Below are positions 40,132 to 52,538 of a DNA stretch of 64,000 nt, piece after piece. How positions within the stretch are numbered: the first letter of the stretch is position 1; every line of letters begins with the position of its first letter. The position numbers and the translations under genes are program-made. The stretch comes from Molanna angustata (Eukaryota; Arthropoda; Insecta; Trichoptera; Molannidae), in contig OY754968.1 of assembly GCA_963576475.1 (NCBI GenBank), forward strand, positions 17,000,734 through 17,064,733, given 5' to 3'. The notes beneath the pieces were generated by a model. It searched no databases, was not told the origin of the DNA, and saw only the letters and a list, made by a program, of their open reading frames with translations.

Positions 40132-41094
40132 CTTTGTAATTTTGTTAAAATTGTTGTAGTCCTGTGAATAATCGATAATAGCAGTTAAAGTAAACCCTAG
40201 AAAAAATATTTAAATATTCGAAACAATTTGTAGTTGACTTTTTGGAAACAATAACCTAAATGTTCAATGAATTAAGATAACAATATACATTGACAATGAT
40301 CGGCATTTAATTAATTAAGGTAGAAGTAAAATAAATTTAAGGTAAAAGTAAAAAAAAAACTGCAATAACCGTCGAAACAGACTCGACAATGTAAAACAAA
40401 TTAAATATTAAATTACTCAACTGTTTATGTTTTCACAATTCACAGATTTGGTTTACTTGAAAATGACAGTTCTTTTCTAGTGGATTCTAGTGTTACCAAT
40501 GTGTATCTTTTCTATGGTGTTACTATACCTTTCATAACAATACTCATGAGACCATAGACTTTTATTATAATATACTAGATGTCGTAGTTAGCAAATTTTG
40601 TATGAATCGAAATGAGGCATTTTTCCACGAGATTTTGGACGTTTTGGTTGGCAGACCACATAGTTTTTCTATAGAGAATAACGACTATTGTGAATTATTT
40701 ACGGATTTATTTGTCGAAAAAAAAAACACTTTTTTATAAAGATTTAGAGAACAGTTGTCTAGGATATGTTTAAATGTAAGGAAAACTGCAATATGTTGCC
40801 AACCAAAACGTCAAACGCGTGATATTCCATGACTCACTTTTTGCATGGAGTATTACATCAAGTATGTTATATGAAAATCTATTATCAAGACAAATCAAGC
40901 GACTGTGGGGTAGAGCCAAGGCCTTCTGGATCGCTCGTTTTCCCATTAAAAATCTGCAAATCCAGAGGACGCCATAATATTAAAGCGAGTATAACGGAAT
41001 AAGAAAGATGGTTATCATGTACATTTGGCACAACAAAGAATCTTGGAAGAAGCAATGTAGTCATTAGTATGAATCAAACATTAATTTGTTGAGC

Positions 41095-41178
41095 TAATGC
41101 ACTTAAAAATTCGTGTTGAATTCAAGGCACGTGTCCTCCAAATTCACACGATTTAACAACGCAAACTTTTCCTGTTAA
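41095..41178. repeat. Inverted repeat arm interrupted by piggyBac
   Basis: gctaatgcacttaaaaattc through cctgttaa, resuming at 42876 with cacgtgttcaattcaaggca, is matched inverted at 59588-59695. The piggyBac element entered at the TTAA inside this arm. Confidence 0.65.
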
Positions 41179-42875
41179 CTCATTATATCCCAGAACTATT
41201 GATTTCTTATACCCCCTATTATCCCAGAACTTTTTTTTTTAAATTTTATGAATTTTTGTATACATAATGAACAAATAACATAATTTTTAAAGAAATTTGA
41301 AAAAATCTTTTTTCTAAAATGGTTTTTTGAGCGGGGTCGATAACGACCCGTTGGGATATAGAGTAATACAATTTTGACAAAGAGAATTTAAAGGAAATCA
41401 AGTAAATACCGCATGTTTCAGTTTAAACATACATTTTACTAAAATATCTTATTAAATAATATGTGAAAATTGTCAATATACACAAATATAATTATATAAA
41501 AAAATTAAATATGTTTTTAATAGTAAAACTACACAATAAAAGGAGCAGAAATGATTAATTCTGTTTATAAAACATGCTAAGGTATAAAACATTTATGGTG
41601 AAGGGGTATTTGGCAAGTTTGACATGCTGTAACTGTTTTATTTTTACATTGAGCACACCTTCTTCGATTTTGATTTGTCAATATCAAGTGATGTCCTTCA
41701 TTTTTAATTATATTAGATTGTAATTTTTTTTTGGACCTTTGCTCTTTGGTTTACTGCCATATTTTTTACATAATCTATGCACAATTTGTCTTATGAACTC
41801 GAGCTTATCCAATTTACCCCCATAACTTTTACTCAGTATCCAAATTACTGTTATTACATAAATAAAGTGACGAAAAATTTCGTCAAACGTTGCGCCTCAT
41901 AGTTTATTTTACCAATATATTGTCAGTATCATACCGATTATCCAAATACATTCCTCTCCTCGATACCCCACAGTATCCACTTAGCAACAATATTTCGATG
42001 AATGAATACATGTCACTAGAATCAATTTTAAGAGTCACATTTTTCTGGGATGCGTAACTTCTTGTGAACATTGTATTGTCTTCTACAATTTTTTCGTTCA
42101 AAAATAAATTTAAAAAATCAATAGTTCAGAATGCTCAGACAATGTCAGTGGATTAATGATTTGTAATTGGTATTATTAATATTTTCCGAGTCACCTGAAA
42201 TCCAATCCATCCTTTTTTGTTTCCTTACCGGCTGATTGATTTCATCTTCATTTTCAACACCAGAGTTTGCGAAACCCGTTTCAGCTTGTGCCCTCAATTG
42301 ATTGTGATTCAATATATTGAGGTTGTATTCATCGATCCTCATCTCCAGAATCTTCATCCGTTTCAACGCCAGTGTCTGCGGGCGGTAAGATTAGGTACAA
42401 TGGTGTCAGGCAACTCATCTTCTTCAAGTAACTCGAGCTCATCCAAAATCTCTGCAGTAGTCCGACTTTTTTCCCTGCAAAAAAAACATGTCTCATTATC
42501 CCAACGGGTCGAAAACGACCCCATTGAATTTGGGGCTATATTGTGAGAAAGTTTTTGATTATTATCTAAAAATAATTCAGTGGACCTGGACAGTGGAATA
42601 AAAAAATATTTACTTACCAACGTAAATTCTTCGACATGGTGACCGCAAAAAAAAACGCAGAAGTTATTACTTCAAAAACGAAACTCACACTGAATAATAC
42701 CGTTATATTTTGACCTGCTCAGTTTCTTGCTAGTATAGAGATATGCAACAATGCATTTTTATTACTCAAGGATTTTGTTTTTTTATTTGGGAACGAAATA
42801 ACTAGAAGGGTCGTTTTCGACCCGTTGGGATGATATGTAGGCTGGGTCGTTTACGACCCGTTGGGATAAAATGAG
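41179..42875 (-). mobile_element. piggyBac-like transposon, internally deleted
   Basis: It is flanked by TTAA (41175-41178, 42876-42879), with TIRs ctcattatatccca and, on the other side inverted, ctcattttatccca. Subterminal direct words aacgacccgttggga occur several times. The minus strand carries parts of a transposase. The size, 1.7 kb, is below the usual 2.4 kb or more. Confidence 0.85.
41590..42637 (-). pseudogene. piggyBac transposase, broken
   Basis: The ATG is at 42637-42635. A short first exon (MSKNLR) reaches GTAAGT at 42617, and a second exon enters after tttttgcag at 42474 with an acidic stretch (AEILDELELLEEDELPD). A frame change follows near 42370. The acidic N-terminal region ends with QPVRKQKRMDWISGD, then the conserved core start FIEILLLSGYCGVSRRGMY (41904-42101 frame). 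Sequence then jumps near 41860-41890 to the C-terminal part with KYGSKP and a Cys-rich CAQC...CQTC finger. The catalytic core between is missing. Confidence 0.75.
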
Positions 42876-42879
42876 TTAA

Positions 42880-43245
42880 CACGTGTTCAATTCAAGGCAC
42901 GCGTCTTTCAATCGTACACAGGTATATAAATTTTACCATGCATATTGATTGAGCGTTACAAGGCTGTGGAGGCATTTTTTGTGTATGGTTGTTTTTGTTT
43001 TAATAGATTAATTAATAATACATTTTAGCATAAAAATTCATTAAGACAATTTTTTGTATGAGAAAGGTACTAATGATTTTTTCAATGAAATAATCACACT
43101 TTGCGTCGTAATTACCTTCACAAGATATAGAGCATCGAATTTTTCATTGGTAATTGTCCTTGTCTCCTACGTAATTTACAATTTTAAAATTGTCAAAAAT
43201 ACCATCAAGTATGTTCTTTAACAGTTCCATATTACTTAAAGACTT
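42880..43245. other. Remainder of the repeat hosting the Gypsy insertion
   Basis: After the shared cacgtgttcaattcaaggca block the sequence is unique and AT-rich. It ends in ACTT, the target duplication of the outer LTR element. Confidence 0.5.
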
Positions 43246-44430
43246 TGATATATACATAGGTAGTATGATCAAGATTTTACCATGGGTTATGGTAGCATAG
43301 AAGCCAAACATCTATTATTTTGTTTCAACAAAATACCTTAATTCTTGGAAAACTTTCTCTTATAATGGTTTTATCAGATTAACGGGTCTTTGGGTCCTTA
43401 ATGTGTTTAAACAATGCTTATATTTTGTAAATATGTCATTTCTAATAATTTTATATTCAATGCATATTCCTGGAACTTTATACTTTCTAACTTGGTAGGT
43501 GAAATGGAGGCTTCCTATTGGTAGATGGTAGAACGCGCCCCGCCGCGCGGTGGGGTAGCTCCTCCCCCCCTGTCTCCAGCGGTGGACGCGATAGCTGGTT
43601 TGAATCAGTATTTGAGTGGACGCTTGGTCGGGATAGACGAATTTTAACTCACGCGTACGAAAGATAACTTATATATTTTTTTTAAAACAAACGTAGACCG
43701 CGAACGTTGAAAGAGAAAATCTTATCTCTGCGAGGCGTCTGCTTGAAGCTCAGCATTAAATTTCATATTTGCATGGTAGTGCATAAGTGTGTTTCAGGTC
43801 CATACATAACCAACGAGGGGTGAATTTAAGATAGTTTAAGTTACTATTAAAAATAACTTTTAAGAATAAACATAACTTAAATAATCGTATAATAGTGAAT
43901 AAGTGTGTTTCAGGTCCATATAACCAACGAGGGGTGAATTTAAGATAGTTTTAAGTTATTTTCAATTAATAAAAAGTGATATTATGTAGTGTAAGTGTTT
44001 CATCTATAGACCCGGAACGAGAGCAGCGGTTGGTAAGATCTTTCTGATTTATTATTATTTGTTTTCTTTGCTCTGAACGTTTCGTTTCGTAATTTATTTT
44101 AGCAAAATTGTCATCAATATTACACGTGCATTTCATGTATTTGATTATTCTTTTCAGCACTATTATTCTCTGTTCCACGTGTATTTCCTGTATTTAATAA
44201 TTCTTTTCAGCGGCCGTCATCACTGGTTTTCTAATTAATTTTCTTTTTAATTTTACAGCAATTTTTACTAACCGATAATTACTATTGCGCGTGTATTTCT
44301 GTCAATTTAAGCATTGTTTTATTTTATACGCTCAACACGTTCTTTCGTCTCCACCATATTTAATTATTGTATTGACTAGCCGGCATTTAAACACTTTTAT
44401 CAACGCTCTTCTTTGTTATATGCGATAACA
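43246..44430 (+). repeat. 5' LTR of outer Gypsy element
   Basis: 1185 bp, TG...CA. It includes a GC-rich cgccccgccgcgcggtgggg block and two direct repeats (43797-43840 and 43910-43955) around gtgtttcaggtccata and accaacgaggggtgaattta. The frames in it are not genes. Confidence 0.92.
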
Positions 44431-44450
44431 ATTTGGCGCTATCCAACGTG
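44431..44450 (+). promoter_or_regulatory. Primer-binding-site-like sequence
   Basis: atttggcgctatccaacgtg follows the LTR directly. It resembles the tRNA-Lys-type site tggcgcccaacgtgg with extra bases; the tRNA cannot be assigned firmly. Confidence 0.55.
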
Positions 44451-44539
44451 TAGCCATTTTTAAAAACAGTAGTTTTTATCGAACCACCCTGAGGTATTGA
44501 GCGTTACTTTTCGTTTGTTTTTTTCTTGTATTAAAAAAA

Positions 44540-45198
44540 ATGTTATTTCAACTTATTTTTCGTTTATTCAAATATCTTATTTTCGGAGTAGTAGAGCGCG
44601 AAAACGATGGCGGCGGAGGAGATAGTAGACGGGTTACTAGGGCAAGAACAAATGATAATGTTATCCACGATTTTCCAGAACCCCCAAGAAACGATAGCCC
44701 GGGAATTGAACATTTATTCCCATATTTACAACGTCGCGAACTGGAAGATACGTTCAGCGGTCTTCCAGAAGAAGACCCTGTGTTATTTATCACGGCATGC
44801 GAAACGTTCTTCGGCCACATGTTTTGTTCTCCTGCGTCAATGGTCGGTCGTGCATCTCAGAGGTTGCGAGGAGAAGCCAAGCGTTGGTGGTCTCCTCATG
44901 CGCAGGGTAAATGGACGTGGGATGAATTCAGAGGTTTTTTAATTGGTAGATACGGAATAGACGTTGCCCGGTCTTCGCTTATGGCTAATTATTATGGTGA
45001 CCGTCAGCGTGCGGATGAGGGTGGAATCGCATTCCTTAAGCGGAAGGAAGCGGTTCATATGCGGCTCTTTGGAACGGCTCCGTCGGATGCTTCATGCTCC
45101 GACTTAATATACCTGATGAGAGACACGTATCGCAACATTTTAGATGTCGGAGTGATTTTCGGAAATTTTACGTTCACGTCGCTTAAAGAAAAAGTAAT
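44540..45198 (+). pseudogene. Outer element gag, N-terminal part
   Basis: About 219 codons start from ATG at 44540. The retrotransposon gag core is visible (LEDTFSGLPEEDPVLFI, RLRGEAKRWWSPHAQGKW, DEFRGFLIGRYG). It is cut at 45198 within the codon after KEKV by the nested element; the last residues of the apparent frame (to 45250) belong to the foreign LTR. Confidence 0.85.
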
Positions 45199-46149
45199 TG
45201 ACACTCCTTCGCTTCACGCTGTCCGGAGACTCAGATGGCAAGGCCGCTGACCAGCTCCGAACAGCACTCAGCGCAGACGTGTGCAGTTTAGGTGGAGCGC
45301 TAGGGACGACGTGAAGCGTCGTCTCAAGGTGTCACTCCTCTCGGATAAACTATTAATACTAACTGTACCAAGGTAAGAGAACATTAAAGGCCACTCACCG
45401 TGAGGACGTGGTCTCCCAGCTTGGACCCCTGTCGATGATGGTGGATCGACAGCCCACCAGGCGTAGTCTGCGTTGACCTACGGGTCGGTGGACGTCCTCG
45501 GCCACTGGGAAGGTCCGTGTTCAGCCCAACGTATGCAAAGAAGATTTAAACTTATAGTTAGCTTAGAGCCGATGGAAACACCTAGGTGGCACAACCTGAC
45601 CGAGGGAATCCGTCGGACGAAACCCTGGCAGGCGACTCGCCGAAACGCGCAAGGGCCTCTACGGTTCAGCCAAGGCAACAGTCTCAGGAAAAACCCAGCC
45701 AGCTGCACCAGGCTTGGCTCAAGTTAGAGTTTCTTACTTTCGTTGGGTAGAAAAAATACAATAAAAATTATTGCCGGCGCTGGGGCACTGGACTTGAGAC
45801 GAGAAGTTATTTATTAATCGACTGCTGGCGGCTCGGCCAGACTTTAAAAAAAATTTTCCTTTTTTTGAAAAAAAAATAAAATTGATTCTAAAAGAATCGT
45901 TCCTCTTTTTTAAAATTAAAATTCCCACACGCGGCAAACTCAGCGCGCCTTTTTTTCTCCCAGCTGACAAGACAAAATGTTGCCATTTTATAAATAAAAA
46001 TATCCCAAGTAAAAAAAAAATATTTCCCCAAAAATTAATGGTGCTTCCCGCGGTATTTTGGGTAGGTACCCGAAAATACTCGCACGTCATATAGGGGCGT
46101 CGGATTTCTCTCGCTCACGTCACTCGTGACGACTGACCGGCCGGTATCA
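45199..46149 (-). repeat. 3' LTR of nested element
   Basis: 951 bp, TGACACTCC...GGTATCA on the plus strand. It differs from the other copy at only about half a dozen sites, for example near 45374, 45535, 45789 and 45929 plus homopolymer lengths. Confidence 0.92.
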
Positions 46150-46175
46150 ATCGCCACCTCCAATTCGAGAGAAAC
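46150..46175 (-). promoter_or_regulatory. Polypurine-like tract of nested element
   Basis: Read on the minus strand, aattggaggtggcgat ends at the LTR boundary 46149/46150. Confidence 0.5.
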
Positions 46176-46194
46176 CCAACGTCCCGGTACGTGC

Positions 46195-46545
46195 TCAATC
46201 CTCTCGAAAGCGGCTAGGCAAACGCGAAACCCTGCGCGGGCGGTCAAGTCCGGAGGTCGAGGCCGAGTGCCGAGAAGTCAATGCGGGAATGTGGCCCGTC
46301 TCCGCCAGTGGGTCATCCGAATCCACTAGGACGTCCGGAGTTTCGAGGTCGGAGTTCTCGGAGGAGGACTCATCCGTCTCTCTTCGGTGAACAATCGGTG
46401 ACGGTCCTCGCTCCGCGAGGCGTTCCACATGATGTTCAGGTCTGGTGACCCCTGACGCCGGCGCCGCTTTCATGTCGTCAGCGTGCACCTTCACAGGCCT
46501 GCCACTCCGTTCTACCCAGTAGACGTTCCCCCGGCCAACAGCCAT
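46195..46545 (-). pseudogene. Nested element integrase C-terminal module and tail
   Basis: It contains GRGNVYWVERSGRPVKVHAD, the counterpart of the outer element's integrase end, then a Ser/Glu/Asp-rich tail. It is in a different frame from the upstream integrase, showing a second shift. Confidence 0.78.
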
Positions 46546-48809
46546 GAGGACCGTGCATGGTCCACCCCACTTAGGGGCGAAACCGGGATGCCTGTCTCCG
46601 TGGGCCCCATATACCTCTCTTGGTACTCCTGCTGGTGAGCCCTTATATCTTCGTCCATGGCGACTCTCTCTCGAGCCGCGGCATCTGAGGGCGGGGCATC
46701 ATCCGGCTCCTTCAGCTGCCACTCTCCGGGTCTGGCCAGAGAGTAGCCAAAGAGCGCTTGGCTTGGCGTGACGCTCGTGGCTTCATTTCGTCTACCTCTT
46801 AGACCTACTAGAACGGAAGACAAGTGCTGGTCCCATGTGCGATGGGGGTAGCGTTGGAGGGCAACCCGGAGACCCTTTTTAAGCTCCTGGTTCCTACGTT
46901 CAGTGGGGTTTGCCCTCGCGTGGTAAATAGCCGTGGTCCAGTGCTGGCACTGCCATCGAGCAATCGCATCTGTCCACAGTCGATGACCGAATTGTGGCCC
47001 ATTATCGGTGAGGACCGCCTTAGGATACCCAAAGCGAGGGTAAACTTCCCTCTCGAGTAATTGGACTAAAATTGAGGCCCGACTTGTTTTTATAGGGAAG
47101 GCTTCCACCCATCGGGTGTACAGGTCAGTCACTACGAAAATAAACCTTTTTCCTCGGTCCGTCCTGGGACCCATGATATCGGCAGCTATCAGACTGAACG
47201 GCTCCGTTGGTCTGATTCCTCCCTGCGGCGCTCGCTGGCGGTTGGGCCCCGCCTTTGTTGTGGCACACACCATGCACGCTCGGACGTGATCGCGCACGTC
47301 TTTCTGCAAGTGTGCCCAGAAGAACAACTCTCTTATTGCTCTTCCGGTTTCCTCCGCCCCTGGGTGACCGGCAAGGTCAGAGTCATGATACTCTGCAAGT
47401 ACTCGCGGGATAAATGAAGAAGGCACCACCAAACAGGGTGGCCGGTTTAGTGATACCCTCCAAAGGAGCCCATCTCGCACCTCATGGTTCCTTATGAACC
47501 GTCGATCGCTTGGCCTCGTTGCTTCAGCTTGCGCTTCGTGCAAACGTTCCCATCGTTGGACGAGCAATCGTATAACCTCGTCCGTTTGTTGCGCCGCTCT
47601 GACGGCGAGCGCAAAAGAGGCTTCCCCGGACACATCGGGCAAGATTTCAGAACCTAATGACGATGTGGTAGAGTCCCTGGACCCAATACACATAACCGCG
47701 GCTTGGCGGTCGACAGAGTGATGACTCGGCCCGACGCAGGGGTACATCATGCGATCCTCCTCGCCCGATAAGTCGCCTAGCGGGACATCCATCGGATGCC
47801 TCGACAGAGAATCAGGAAGCTGATTCTCCGCCCCTGGGCAATGCACTACATCAAAAGTAAATTCCTGGAGTAGTAAAGCCCACCTCATCAGCTTCGCCCT
47901 ACTGTCCTTTCCCACATTCAGCCAGGTTAGGGCACGATTGTCTGTATACAGGGTGAAATGGTGGCCCTCCAAGAATGGGCGGTATCTCTTTAACGCCCAG
48001 ACGGCCGCTAGAGCCTCCTGCTCGTTTGAGTGGTATTTCTGCTCAGCGGGATTGAATCGCGAGCTTGCGTAGGAGATAACGTCTCGTGTTCCATCCTCCC
48101 TTGGATGAAACAGTACGGCCGCGACTCCCAGCTTACTGGCGTCCGTCTGCAGGCAAAATTTTCGGCCAAAGTCTGGACGGGTCAGCTGGAGTGGCTGACT
48201 CATGGCCTGCTTAATAGCCTTCATCGCTGCTGATGCTTGCTTTGTCCATTTGAAGGGCTTCTTCAGCCGAAGCAAGTCCGTCAAAGGCGCAGCCAGTTCC
48301 GCAAAGCGTGGCACGTATTCCCGGAGCCAGTTACAAGTTCCCAGGAAACTTCGTACTCCCTTGCGGCTTGTAGGTTCGGGTGCTTCTTGAATAGCGCGTT
48401 CGTGTACTTCTTGGGGACGAGTACCAGTGGCAGTAACCACGTGTCCCAAATACTGGAGGGAACTCGCTCCAACAATGCACTTCTCGGGGGCGCAGCGCAG
48501 GCCATACAGCGCCAGACGCTCCAGCACCAACCGCAGGTGACGGCAGTGCTCCTCCCACGTCCCCGAGAAAACGATAATGTCATCCAAGTAGACCATGCAG
48601 AATTCGCGAACGAATCCTGCTAGCACTTGCATCATCGTCCTCTGGAAACTGGAGGGCGCACCAGCCAAGCCAAAAGGCATCACCCGAAACTGGTAGCGGG
48701 CACCGTCCGGCGTCGTAAAAGCCGTCAGCGGTCGAGATTGAGGAGCTATCGGGACCTGCCAATATCCCTTCTTTAAATCGAATGTTGTAAATATCCTTGA
48801 GCGTGTCAC
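46512..48809 (-). pseudogene. Nested element pol, RT, RNase H, integrase
   Basis: It resumes at RIFTTFDLKKGYWQVPIAPQ near 48797. RT has YLDD, and RNase H has LQTDASKLGVAAVLFH. Integrase has HPGAEET...CMVC, VVTDLYTRWVEAF, LTDNGPQFG and PTERRNQE, again with 34 residues between the last D and E. The frame breaks near 46590, before the C-terminal module. Confidence 0.88.
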
Positions 48810-49809
48810 TTATGACTGGCAGAGGAGAGGCTTCGGGCACCGTCACTGCGTTTAGATGCCTGTAATCCACGCAGAACCGCCGGCCATCCTTTCCCTTCCG
48901 TGCAGCCATCACTACGGGAAAGTTATACGGCGACTGACTGGTCTCGATAACGCCATCAGCGAGCATCCCTTCCAAATGGACGTAGAGTTCTCGCTTTTTC
49001 TCGTCAGAGAGTAGGTGAGGGCGAACGCTTATCGGACGGGCATCGGTTAAACGTATTTTGAGCTCGGGCACTCTAGCAGGGCCGCTGAATGGGAGGAAAA
49101 CTTCATGAAGATCCTCTAAGACCTTCTGAATCTTGTCCCGATGAAGAGCGGGGATATCGTCGCGAGATGGCAAAGTTGCGGAATTCGGAGTTGGACACGG
49201 TTGCTCGGGGATCAGGTGGACGCTCGTCCGCTCCCTCTTTCCGAAGTTTACGCATTTTCTACAAAAGTCCACGCAGGCCTCTTCCTCGGTGAGCCATGGC
49301 TGACCGAGAATGACCTCCTCGCGTAAGCCGTCCACGACAAGAAAACTTGACACGGTTCGCAAATCCCTGGTCGACCACTCCAAGGTCACCTCCCCTTGCA
49401 CCTTCATGGTCATGCTAAAGTGGGCAAGTCCCAGCGACGGGAGTTCGGTCACGGAGACATCAGCTTCGGGGGGAACCAAAGCACTCCTGATTAAGTTGTG
49501 GGAAGCCGCGGTATCAATAAGTGCTTTGCACTGCTGATCTCCCAGTTCAATGCGTATCCGGGGAAGATTCGCCTGTCGAGTGACCAGATGACATTCCGCC
49601 TCACTCGATTTAGATGACGGGGCGCTATCGAACTGATTTCTCCTGCCCGCGGCCAGAGTCGGGTCTAAAACAGTGACGCCCCCAGAACGATCGACTTCTC
49701 GATCCACTCCTAATGTCTCCGGTCGGTTGGGGGCTGTCGCTCTCCGGCCGGGGACTGCACGTTTTTTGCACGCGCCGTTTCTTCCTCCAATCTCTTCAAT
49801 ACTGGGCAC
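48580..49809 (-). pseudogene. Nested element pol, protease and RT start
   Basis: The protease has CKALIDTAASHNLIRSAL and EEVILGQPWL. The RT start has ISVRPHLLSDEKKRELYVHL and RRFCVDYRHLNAVTVPEAS. The family frame ends near 48795, after DTLKDI, where a small deletion shifts it; the residues beyond are out of frame. Confidence 0.83.
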
Positions 49810-50975
49810 TGCCCAACGGCGTGGGAATTCCCACAGAACCGGCAGTCTCTCATAGGACGGGTCCTTGGTTCTCCACGAGGTTGCTCAGGGTTATTCGGGG
49901 TACGCCACGACCGCGACTGCACTTCATCCTCGTGGCGGCCACGTACGCGCTCTTGGCGATCGTATTGCTGCGGTCGTCGGTCGTCCTCGCGTCGACCCTG
50001 TGTACGGCCTTGATAACCGTATTGCGGCGGCGCGTTGTCCGCACGACGTCCCTGTGCGCGGTCCTGCTGGCCACGTCGTGTTTCGGGTCTGGGGTCACGG
50101 TACCTGGGCGAAGAATGACGGTCATCGGCGGCTTGCCATCTTCGTGACTCTGGTTCTTCGTATACTGGTATCTGGGGCCTCCCGCCGTCGTTTAGAGTGA
50201 GCTCGAATGGTCGCGTGCCCATCCGCTCGGCCTTTCCCAAAAGCCGGTCGTACGGCGCACCTGCCGCGGCCCATACTTCGAAGATCTCTCGGTTCCGGGG
50301 GGTCATTAATTCTACGATTCTTTCGACTAGTCCTTCGTCCATCTCCTCACCCGGGAATAATCGACGAAATATGTCCTGCTTATGAGTCAAATATAGCAGG
50401 ACGCTCTGCTCTTCTGCTTGCGTACCAGCATGTAAATATGCTAGAAGGGCGGAGCGGACAGACTCGGTCCCAAAGCTCCGTCTTATGAGACCTTTGAACT
50501 GATGCCACGTCCACAAGCCTTGTTGGTACTGTGACCACCAGACGCGAGCCCGTCCTCGCAGTTGTTGAACTGCCTTCTGGCATTTCAGGGTTTCGCTGTC
50601 CTCGGTTCGTGAGAAATGACGGTCGCAAGCCGACAAGAAACTCTCCGGGTCTTCGGCTAGGCCTCCCGAGAATGTTTCCTCCAATTTTGTGCTCGACGGC
50701 ACGTAGACCTTGTAGGTGGGCCGTTTGTCCTCAGTTTCCTGTGGTGGGTCGTAACCGCCTGGCGGAGGGGAAACGGTGCGGGAGCCGCTCTCGGGAGGAG
50801 ATCGCGCGGCAACAAACATTTCGGAAGCAAAAAGGCGGCGAGATCCCCTTACTGGCGACGGACCCGTAAGCGACCCAAAAATATCCTCCCCCCCCGGTCC
50901 AAAAAAAAAAATCCACGTGCCCTGAATCGATTCTCTCTGAACGGGGTAGTTCGAACCGGTAAGGGATAACCGCAA
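49710..50975 (-). CDS. Nested element gag
   Basis: The 421-codon frame probably starts at an internal Met near codon 53. The gag core has ETFSGGLAEDPESFLSACD, QLRGRARVWWSQYQQGLW and FKGLIRRSFG. An Arg/Gln/Asp-rich stretch follows, then one intact zinc knuckle, CRFCGNSHAVGQC. It overlaps the pol frame by 100 bp. Confidence 0.85.
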   Translation of the reverse strand: MRLSLTGSNYPVQRESIQGTWIFFFGPGGEDIFGSLTGPSPVRGSRRLFASEMFVAARSPPESGSRTVSPPPGGYDPPQETEDKRPTYKVYVPSSTKLEETFSGGLAEDPESFLSACDRHFSRTEDSETLKCQKAVQQLRGRARVWWSQYQQGLWTWHQFKGLIRRSFGTESVRSALLAYLHAGTQAEEQSVLLYLTHKQDIFRRLFPGEEMDEGLVERIVELMTPRNREIFEVWAAAGAPYDRLLGKAERMGTRPFELTLNDGGRPQIPVYEEPESRRWQAADDRHSSPRYRDPRPETRRGQQDRAQGRRADNAPPQYGYQGRTQGRREDDRRPQQYDRQERVRGRHEDEVQSRSWRTPNNPEQPRGEPRTRPMRDCRFCGNSHAVGQCPVLKRLEEETARAKNVQSPAGERQPPTDRRH

Positions 50976-52538
50976 AAACAGTTAATTACATCAAATCATT
51001 CAATTAAATATACTCAATAAAATCGGCGTTGATAAAAACACAATAAATAATCATCAATAAACACTGGAGTGTTGAAAATTAAAATAAAAGTTGTTAATTC
51101 AATTAATAAACAAATGGCAATAAATAAAATCAATTCTTAAAATTATTATAAATAACAATCAACAATTAAATCAATAAATAAAAATTAAATCCTTAAAATA
51201 ATTAAGAACAAGCAATTATAATTTAAAACACAATTATCGATTATTTGAAATAACTATAAATATATAACAAATAATCCAAACACGAATATCAATAATAAAA
51301 AAAAAAAAAATTATAAATAAGTAATAATTAATCCAAACTCGAATATCAATAATAAAAAAACAATTATGAATAAGTAATAATTAATCCAAACACGAATATC
51401 AATATTGAAATACTGGAATTTGCATTAATTATCATAATATTTTTCTTTAGTTAGATTAATAAACGATCTTGTTCAGAACGATAAAAATATTTTTTCGATA
51501 TGATTTTTGATAGCCATATATATTATTCATAGAAATAATATTTTGAAGACAATATTTTCTCTATGGCTTGTAGCTGTCACTGTCAAAATCTAACTATATA
51601 AATCAGCTTGATTCAGCCTCAGCACATCATTATTCAATTTGAGCTTTTTTTATACAACAAACTGCAATGCAACGTTTGTCGGGTGTCTGAAGCAGCTTTT
51701 GCCAGTGACGGACAACTTCTGAATCATCTAACTACGGCCAATTACACAAAATATATCTCAAACCAACTTCAACACTGACGTGACGGCCAAATTCACTCAT
51801 GACAGCAATAGCCAGCTACAAGAGATCAATATCGAACCAAAATCGACAATCACGGAGTATCACAACTGATGGGCGATTCCACCGATCATCGATCAACGAT
51901 CAACGAGTATTATATTCACAACTCCAACATTTGCAGTGCAAATGGGCTTCAATTTTAATAAATCATTATGGTTCTTTAACCTGACATTCAACGTTGACTC
52001 GATATCAGTCTCTTAGATATGTACGCAATAGCCTAGATAGCTTTACTTTTATTACGTACATATGTTACATTCATTATATTTGTCTTTTTAAGATAACCAT
52101 TTAGTATCTATATTAAACCGTTAATCTTCAAGATTACTATTTAGTATCTATATTAAACCTTTAATAATACAATATCCTATGTTAAAACACATTATTGAGA
52201 CGCACTGAGCGCTAATCGTACCTTTTATTATTTATCATTCACTTTAAAATTGTTTCCTTATACTCAATTTGTAAAACACTATATTTATAACAATAAAACA
52301 AGAATAAAACATTATTTACCTATAAATTGTTTCCCATTTGTATTTCAAATAGAATGAATTTAAAATAACATTCTCTACTATGAATGTCCAGCATACAATG
52401 GGTTTTCCATTGCTACTTGTAACAATACTTAATATAAAAAATATTTATAATTTGCCCATTCTGAGAGTTCCACTCAGGGTCGCTGGTTCGTCCAAACTCT
52501 CTCGTTTGGATGTAAGGCCCCTCTGTTGGGAGACAATC
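50976..52538 (-). other. AT-rich leader of nested element
   Basis: 1.56 kb of A/T-rich DNA with no gag/pol coding. It includes a tandem array (51250-51415) and a plus-strand open segment at 51602-51778. Its base composition is so unlike the GC-rich coding part that a separate insertion is possible. Confidence 0.6.
51250..51415. repeat. Short tandem repeat, about 60-70 bp x 3
   Basis: aatccaaac(a/t)cgaatatcaat recurs three times, separated by A runs and taaataagtaataatt. Confidence 0.75.

Noticed and set aside
43966..44178. 70-codon frame repeated at 58509-58721 and, longer, at 61264-61521
   Set aside because: It lies inside LTR copies; its repetition reflects LTR duplication, not gene conservation.
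45473..46094. Several 60-118-codon frames, repeated at 52818-53431
   Set aside because: They are LTR sequence of the nested element.
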